A DNA stretch of 64,000 nucleotides, from the NCBI GenBank assembly GCA_934293575.1, contig CAKQYU010000005.1:112839-176838 (forward strand), written 5' to 3'. This DNA is from an uncultured Lachnospiraceae bacterium (GTDB taxonomy: Bacteria; Bacillota; Clostridia; Lachnospirales; Lachnospiraceae). The position numbers were made by a program, and so were the translations under genes. This document shows, piece by piece, positions 61,601 to 64,000 of this stretch. The notes under the pieces were generated by a model. It did no database searches. It was not told where the DNA came from and saw only the letters and a list, made by a program, of their open reading frames with translations. Every line of letters starts with the position of its first letter. Position 1 is the first letter of the stretch.

Positions 61601-61857
61601 TTGAGGAAGGTTTTGTGCGTGAGATTATTTCCAAGGTACAGACCATGCGTAAGGAAGCCGGATTTGAAGTTATGGATAAGATTACCATTTCCGTAGCGAA
61701 TAATGACAAGGTTGCCGAAATCATGAAGAATAATGAGGATGCAATCTTTAAGGATGTGCTTGCAACAGCAATTACTTATGGTGAGGCACAGGGCTATACA
61801 AAGAACTGGAATATTAATGGTGAAAAGGTAGACCTTGGAGTTACGAAGAATGCGTAA
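58699..61857 (+). CDS. ileS: Isoleucyl-tRNA synthetase
   Basis: A 1052-residue class I synthetase that charges tRNA-Ile. HIGH motif in GPPTANGKPHIGHVLTRVI near residue 52, editing domain with AWTTTPWTLPSNVALCVNP near 220, KMSKS in DGNKMSKSKGNAVDP near 600, then the anticodon-binding domain. The long form (over 1000 residues with a C-terminal extension) is of the Clostridia/eukaryote-like IleS2 type, which is often less sensitive to mupirocin; this is an inference from length alone. T-box controlled. Confidence 0.96.
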   Translation: MYEKVSANLNFVEREQKTLDFWKENKIFEQSIEEKEGCPVYTFYDGPPTANGKPHIGHVLTRVIKDMIPRYQTMKGHKIIRKAGWDTHGLPVELEIEKELGIDGKEQIEAYGLDPFIRKCKESVWKYKGMWEEFSGKVGFWADMDNPYVTYHDNFIESEWWALKKIWDDGLLYKGFKIVPYCPRCGTPLSSHEVAQGYKSVKERSAVVRFKVIGEDAYFLAWTTTPWTLPSNVALCVNPDETYCKVKAADGYTYYMAEALLDTVLGKLGNAEEGVAAYEVLETYVGKDLENKEYEPLFKCTGDYVAKLPEKGHYITCDSYVTMSDGTGIVHIAPAFGEDDANVGRNYNLPFVQFVNGKGEMTEETPYAGMFVKDADKPILMDLEKEGLLFDAPKFEHDYPFCWRCDTPLIYYARDTWFIKMSAVKDRLVANNNTVNWIPEGIGKGRFGAWLENVQDWGLSRNRYWGTPLNIWECSCGKRHAIGSKEELKAMSKNCPDDIELHRPYIDEVTLVCPDCGGEMKRVPEVIDCWFDSGAMPFAQWHYPFENQDIFEENFPADFISEAVDQTRGWFYSLMAISTLIFDKAPYKNVIVLGHVLDKDGNKMSKSKGNAVDPMEALNSYGADAIRWYFYSNSAPWLPNRFHEDAVVEGQRKFMGTLWNTYAFYVLYAEIDQFDPTKYSLEYDKLSVMDKWLLSKMNTMVKTVDESLGSYKIPEATRALSEFVDDMSNWYVRRSRDRFWAKGMEQDKINAYMTLYTALVTLCKAAAPMIPFMTEDIYQNLVTNLDSNAPKSIHLCDFPVADESVIDTELEADMDEVLKIVVLGRAARNAANIKNRQPIGNMYVKAAKALSEYFVEIIEDELNVKAVTFKDDVSEFASYSFKPQLKTVGPKYGKQLGGIKQYLANVDGKDAMETLKSEGALKFNVGDVEVSLAEEDLLIDLAENPNYETAADAVVTVVLDKQLTPELIEEGFVREIISKVQTMRKEAGFEVMDKITISVANNDKVAEIMKNNEDAIFKDVLATAITYGEAQGYTKNWNINGEKVDLGVTKNA

Positions 61858-61903
61858 TTGATTATTATGTAAAATGCCATTAGTGTAGTTATGAGAGGTT
61901 GAT

Positions 61904-62026
61904 ATGAAAAGAATTCTGGTCATCCTTTTGCTAGCAGGAATTATCTATTATTATCAGCTAGTCTTACGGGTATTCGTGAGGCTGGCTGATTTTTTTGAAT
62001 TTGTACAAGTATTTCATAAACAATAG
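61904..62026 (+). CDS. Possible 40-residue membrane peptide overlapping a terminator
   Basis: ATG 61904 with GAGAGGTTG upstream opens a 40-codon frame: MKRILVILLLAGIIYYYQLV then a basic, aromatic tail ending QVFHKQ. It has the look of a small membrane protein, but the terminator of ileS lies fully inside it, so it could be chance. Confidence 0.3.
   Translation: MKRILVILLLAGIIYYYQLVLRVFVRLADFFEFVQVFHKQ
61953..61997 (+). terminator. Terminator after ileS
   Basis: ATCAGCTAGTCTTACG (61953-61968) with CGTGAGGCTGGCTGAT (61975-61990) including G-U pairs, followed by six T. Confidence 0.85.
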
Positions 62027-62229
62027 CAGATGCAGATGTTCACAGAATGTTTGAAAAGAAATGAAATATTTGTAATATACTGTTCGAAAATATAGAACGG
62101 AATTTAGAAATATGTGTGTAACCATTTCATTTTTGATAGATTAGTAGAAATTATATGCCAAATTAGGTATAATATAGGTACAAATGGATATCGTAAAATC
62201 ACATTAAAAGATGCTTATCGGAGAATGTG
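62027..62229. other. AT-rich intergenic region upstream of the XRE regulator
   Basis: No gene is seen. A perfect TATAAT at 62168-62173 stands about 55 bases before the XRE gene with a poor -35 (TAGAAA at 62145-62150), a likely weak promoter. Confidence 0.5.
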
Positions 62230-62925
62230 ATGATAGATAGAGTTTGTGATACGATTGGAAAACGGTTACAAAAATGCCGCAATAATAAACATATGACACA
62301 GGAACAGCTTGTGACCTTGCTGGGTATTACACAGGATTATTATAGCAAGTTGGAAAATGATAAACTGATGATGTCATATGATATACTGGATAAATTGTAT
62401 CATATAGGATGGGATATTGATTATATAGTTACCGGTCAGGAAACAGAGGAAAAAGAAATTTCACTTCAAAAAACGATGGCATTCCATACAGAAATTTTTG
62501 AAAATCAGAAAAGTTTACGTTTTTGGTTATATTTTATGGAAAACCGGATTCATAAAGGTGTATTATCACCGGATGATTATTTATATCATGAAGTGCTTGC
62601 TCTTATGAAAATAGATAATCTGGATTCTCCTAATTATTTATACGCGATCCGGACAACGCACCATATTTCACAAATTGATATGGCAGAAAAATTTAAAATG
62701 AATATAAAAACTTATATGAAACTGGAACATGGAAAAACAAAGCCGGATGCGGGAGTTTTGTTGAACTTATACGAATGGAATTATTGCCAGCCGTCATTTT
62801 TCTTCGATATCAGAAGACATATGTATTATATTCTGGGTTATCTTCTCATGGAGATGGATGACGGAAAAGGCTTGCAGGGGAAGGAAGTACTGGAGCATGC
62901 AAAAAAGTTGATGGAACTTTTGTGA
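62230..62925 (+). CDS. XRE-family transcriptional regulator with two HTH-like segments
   Basis: A 231-residue protein. A classical XRE/Cro HTH spans about residues 8-60 (IGKRLQKCRNNKHMTQEQLVTLLGITQDYYSKLEND). A second, weaker HTH-like segment lies at about 145-190 (ISQIDMAEKFKMNIKTYMKLEHGKTKPDAGVLLNLYEW). The middle and end are rich in aromatic residues. ATG 62230 with CGGAGAA upstream is chosen over the adjacent GTG 62227. It stands before a LytTR response regulator; the two may form a regulatory pair, but no sensor kinase is present in the window. Confidence 0.75.
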   Translation: MIDRVCDTIGKRLQKCRNNKHMTQEQLVTLLGITQDYYSKLENDKLMMSYDILDKLYHIGWDIDYIVTGQETEEKEISLQKTMAFHTEIFENQKSLRFWLYFMENRIHKGVLSPDDYLYHEVLALMKIDNLDSPNYLYAIRTTHHISQIDMAEKFKMNIKTYMKLEHGKTKPDAGVLLNLYEWNYCQPSFFFDIRRHMYYILGYLLMEMDDGKGLQGKEVLEHAKKLMELL

Positions 62926-62994
62926 GATTAGAATAGTATATGTATTTTGACCACTTATGACAAAATGTGTGGGTGTAAATATAGGGGTAATAAA

Positions 62995-63741
62995 TTGCTG
63001 AAAATTGGTATATGTGATGATGATAAAATATTTGCAACAGAGTTAGAGGGATTTATTCTGGAATTTGCAAAAAGAAATAAATTAGAATTTGAGATAGAAA
63101 TTTACACAAAATCAGAAGAACTGCTGGCTGCAATTAGAAAGGGGTATACCTGTGATTTGTTATTTTTGGATATTGAATTGGGGGATGCAACCGGTGTGGA
63201 AATTGGAGAATGGATACGTTCCGATATAAAAAATGAGGCAATGCAGATTGTTTTTGTATCCGCAGAGGAAAACTATGCCATGCAGTTATTTAATATTCGT
63301 CCGATGAATTTTCTTGTGAAACCGATTGATTATTCGAAGGTAGAGTATATTCTGCGGGAGTACGGAAGATTATATAAATTTCAAACCTGCTTTTTTGAAT
63401 TTTCGATTGGAAAAGATAAGAGAAAAGTGGATCAAAAGGCTATCATTTATTTGCAAAGCCAGGGCAAAAAAATCAGAATCGTCACACAGGGCGGAGAGAC
63501 TGAATTTTATGGAAAACTATCGGACATTCTGCCACAATTGAACGAGTATCGCTTTTGTGCCGTGCATAAGTCTTACATCATTAATATGCAATATGTGGAG
63601 GAATACGGTAAGGAATCTGTCCGGATGGTAAATAAAGATGTTATTCCCGTAAGCCGGGCAATGAGAGATAATTTGCATAAAAAGGTATTAGAGGTTGATG
63701 GTGGAGCACAAGGACAAGTTATGAAGGGATGTTATTTGTAG
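62995..63741 (+). CDS. LytTR-type response regulator
   Basis: A 248-residue two-component regulator. The receiver domain (about 2-118) has acidic residues CDDD near the start, the phospho-acceptor Asp in LLFLDIELGD, a Ser/Thr in VFVSAEE and Lys in FLVKPID. The LytTR DNA-binding domain (about 135-240) shows IIYLQSQGKKIRIVT, YRFCAVHKSYIINMQYVEEY and VIPVSRAMRD. LytTR regulators of this kind (AgrA, VirR type) usually answer to a histidine kinase that senses peptides. Start set at TTG 62995, with AGGGG 7 bases upstream and directly before KIGICDDD; TTG 62947 lacks a site. Confidence 0.87.
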   Translation: MLKIGICDDDKIFATELEGFILEFAKRNKLEFEIEIYTKSEELLAAIRKGYTCDLLFLDIELGDATGVEIGEWIRSDIKNEAMQIVFVSAEENYAMQLFNIRPMNFLVKPIDYSKVEYILREYGRLYKFQTCFFEFSIGKDKRKVDQKAIIYLQSQGKKIRIVTQGGETEFYGKLSDILPQLNEYRFCAVHKSYIINMQYVEEYGKESVRMVNKDVIPVSRAMRDNLHKKVLEVDGGAQGQVMKGCYL

Positions 63742-63776
63742 CATATTTTATTATAATATTTGGAATCGTTGATGCG

Positions 63777-63806
63777 AGAGATTGGATTTTTCCAATCTCT
63801 TTTTTT
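63777..63806 (+). terminator. Rho-independent terminator after the LytTR gene
   Basis: AGAGATTGGA (63777-63786), TTTT loop, TCCAATCTCT (63791-63800) and T-run; perfect stem. Confidence 0.9.
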
Positions 63807-63842
63807 GCTTTTTTAGAGGATTTTAGATGTAATTTTGACGAG

Positions 63843-63905
63843 TTTTACCAAAAATCGTGTTATTTTTACCATGTTGAAAAAATTGGCTATTTTATGTGGT
63901 ATAGT
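63843..63905 (+). promoter_or_regulatory. Candidate LytTR-controlled promoter with direct repeats
   Basis: Two TTTTACCA direct repeats start at 63843 and 63864, 21 bp apart (two helical turns). They stand next to TTGAAA (63874-63879) and TATAGT (63900-63905) with a 20-base spacer. Paired direct repeats with this spacing upstream of a long-spacer promoter are how AgrA-type LytTR dimers are placed. The gene it would drive lies at or beyond the window edge; the last 95 bases have no complete ORF with a good start. Confidence 0.5.
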
Positions 63906-64000
63906 AAGGAGTGTCTTGGAGAGCAGGACAAAAAGACAAGACGATGTAAAAAACGTCAAGAAGTTAAAATGAGATAAGTGACGGATAATTTTTAGTTATC

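Noticed and set aside
63729..63977. 82-codon open frame after the LytTR gene
   Set aside because: It runs through a perfect terminator and the repeat promoter; no ribosome binding site.
1..64000. tRNA, rRNA, CRISPR arrays, transposases
   Set aside because: No cloverleaf with TTCGA-type arm, no rRNA-like sequence, no spaced direct repeats of CRISPR size and no transposase-like ORF were recognised by eye.

Overview
The window looks like a piece of a low-GC, anaerobic Firmicutes chromosome, most likely a Lachnospiraceae-type Clostridia. The grounds are AT-rich codon use, strong GGAGG ribosome binding sites, T-box and ZTP riboswitch leaders, a ZTP-controlled AICAR transformylase that lacks the IMP cyclohydrolase domain, an oxygen-labile type L-serine dehydratase in two chains, and a c subunit of the Na+-binding F-type ATP synthase class. 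The assignment rests on recognition of gene families only; no search was run.

Layout. 1-3.3 kb: end of a CARDB-type surface protein, a MacB/FtsX-like permease and a cell-wall amidase. 3.7-5.4 kb: Sua5 and RpiB. 5.4-12.9 kb: complete F-type ATP synthase locus (atpZ, atpI, a, c, b, delta, alpha, gamma, beta, epsilon). 12.9-16.7 kb: an orphan AAA+ ATPase preceded by a regular repeat array, an HMGL-type aldolase, and an ECF sigma/anti-sigma pair. 16.9-30.2 kb: ZTP riboswitch and AICAR transformylase, two small proteins, MATE exporter, aminopeptidase P, several membrane proteins, a truncated DUF1295 gene, phenylacetate-CoA ligase type enzyme, S1-domain protein, and T-box-controlled valS. 30.2-39.5 kb: rplJ-rplL-rpoB-rpoC with the L10 leader.

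39.5-58.3 kb is the accessory and most interesting part. It holds an iron alcohol dehydrogenase, a spermidine/putrescine-type ABC transporter with two binding proteins and an embedded PII-like protein, an amidohydrolase, a flavin reductase-like protein, a MerR/GyrI-type regulator, a four-subunit FAD/[2Fe-2S] amine or imino acid oxidase, an MFS transporter, two paralogous ornithine cyclodeaminase-family proteins and both L-serine dehydratase subunits. Three promoters carry the same CTGGTAT-N-ATAC-like dyad between TTGAC and a -10 box with a 19-bp spacer, the hallmark of MerR-family control. They stand in front of the dehydrogenase, the oxidase operon and the second cyclodeaminase operon. I infer one regulon that imports and oxidatively breaks down a nitrogen compound (opine-, N-alkyl amino acid- or amine-like), ending at serine/pyruvate. 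The substrate is unknown.

58.3-64 kb: T-box-controlled ileS, an XRE-type regulator with two HTH-like segments, a LytTR response regulator, and at the very end a promoter with two direct repeats 21 bp apart that could be a LytTR target. No tRNA, rRNA, CRISPR array or insertion sequence with a transposase was seen.
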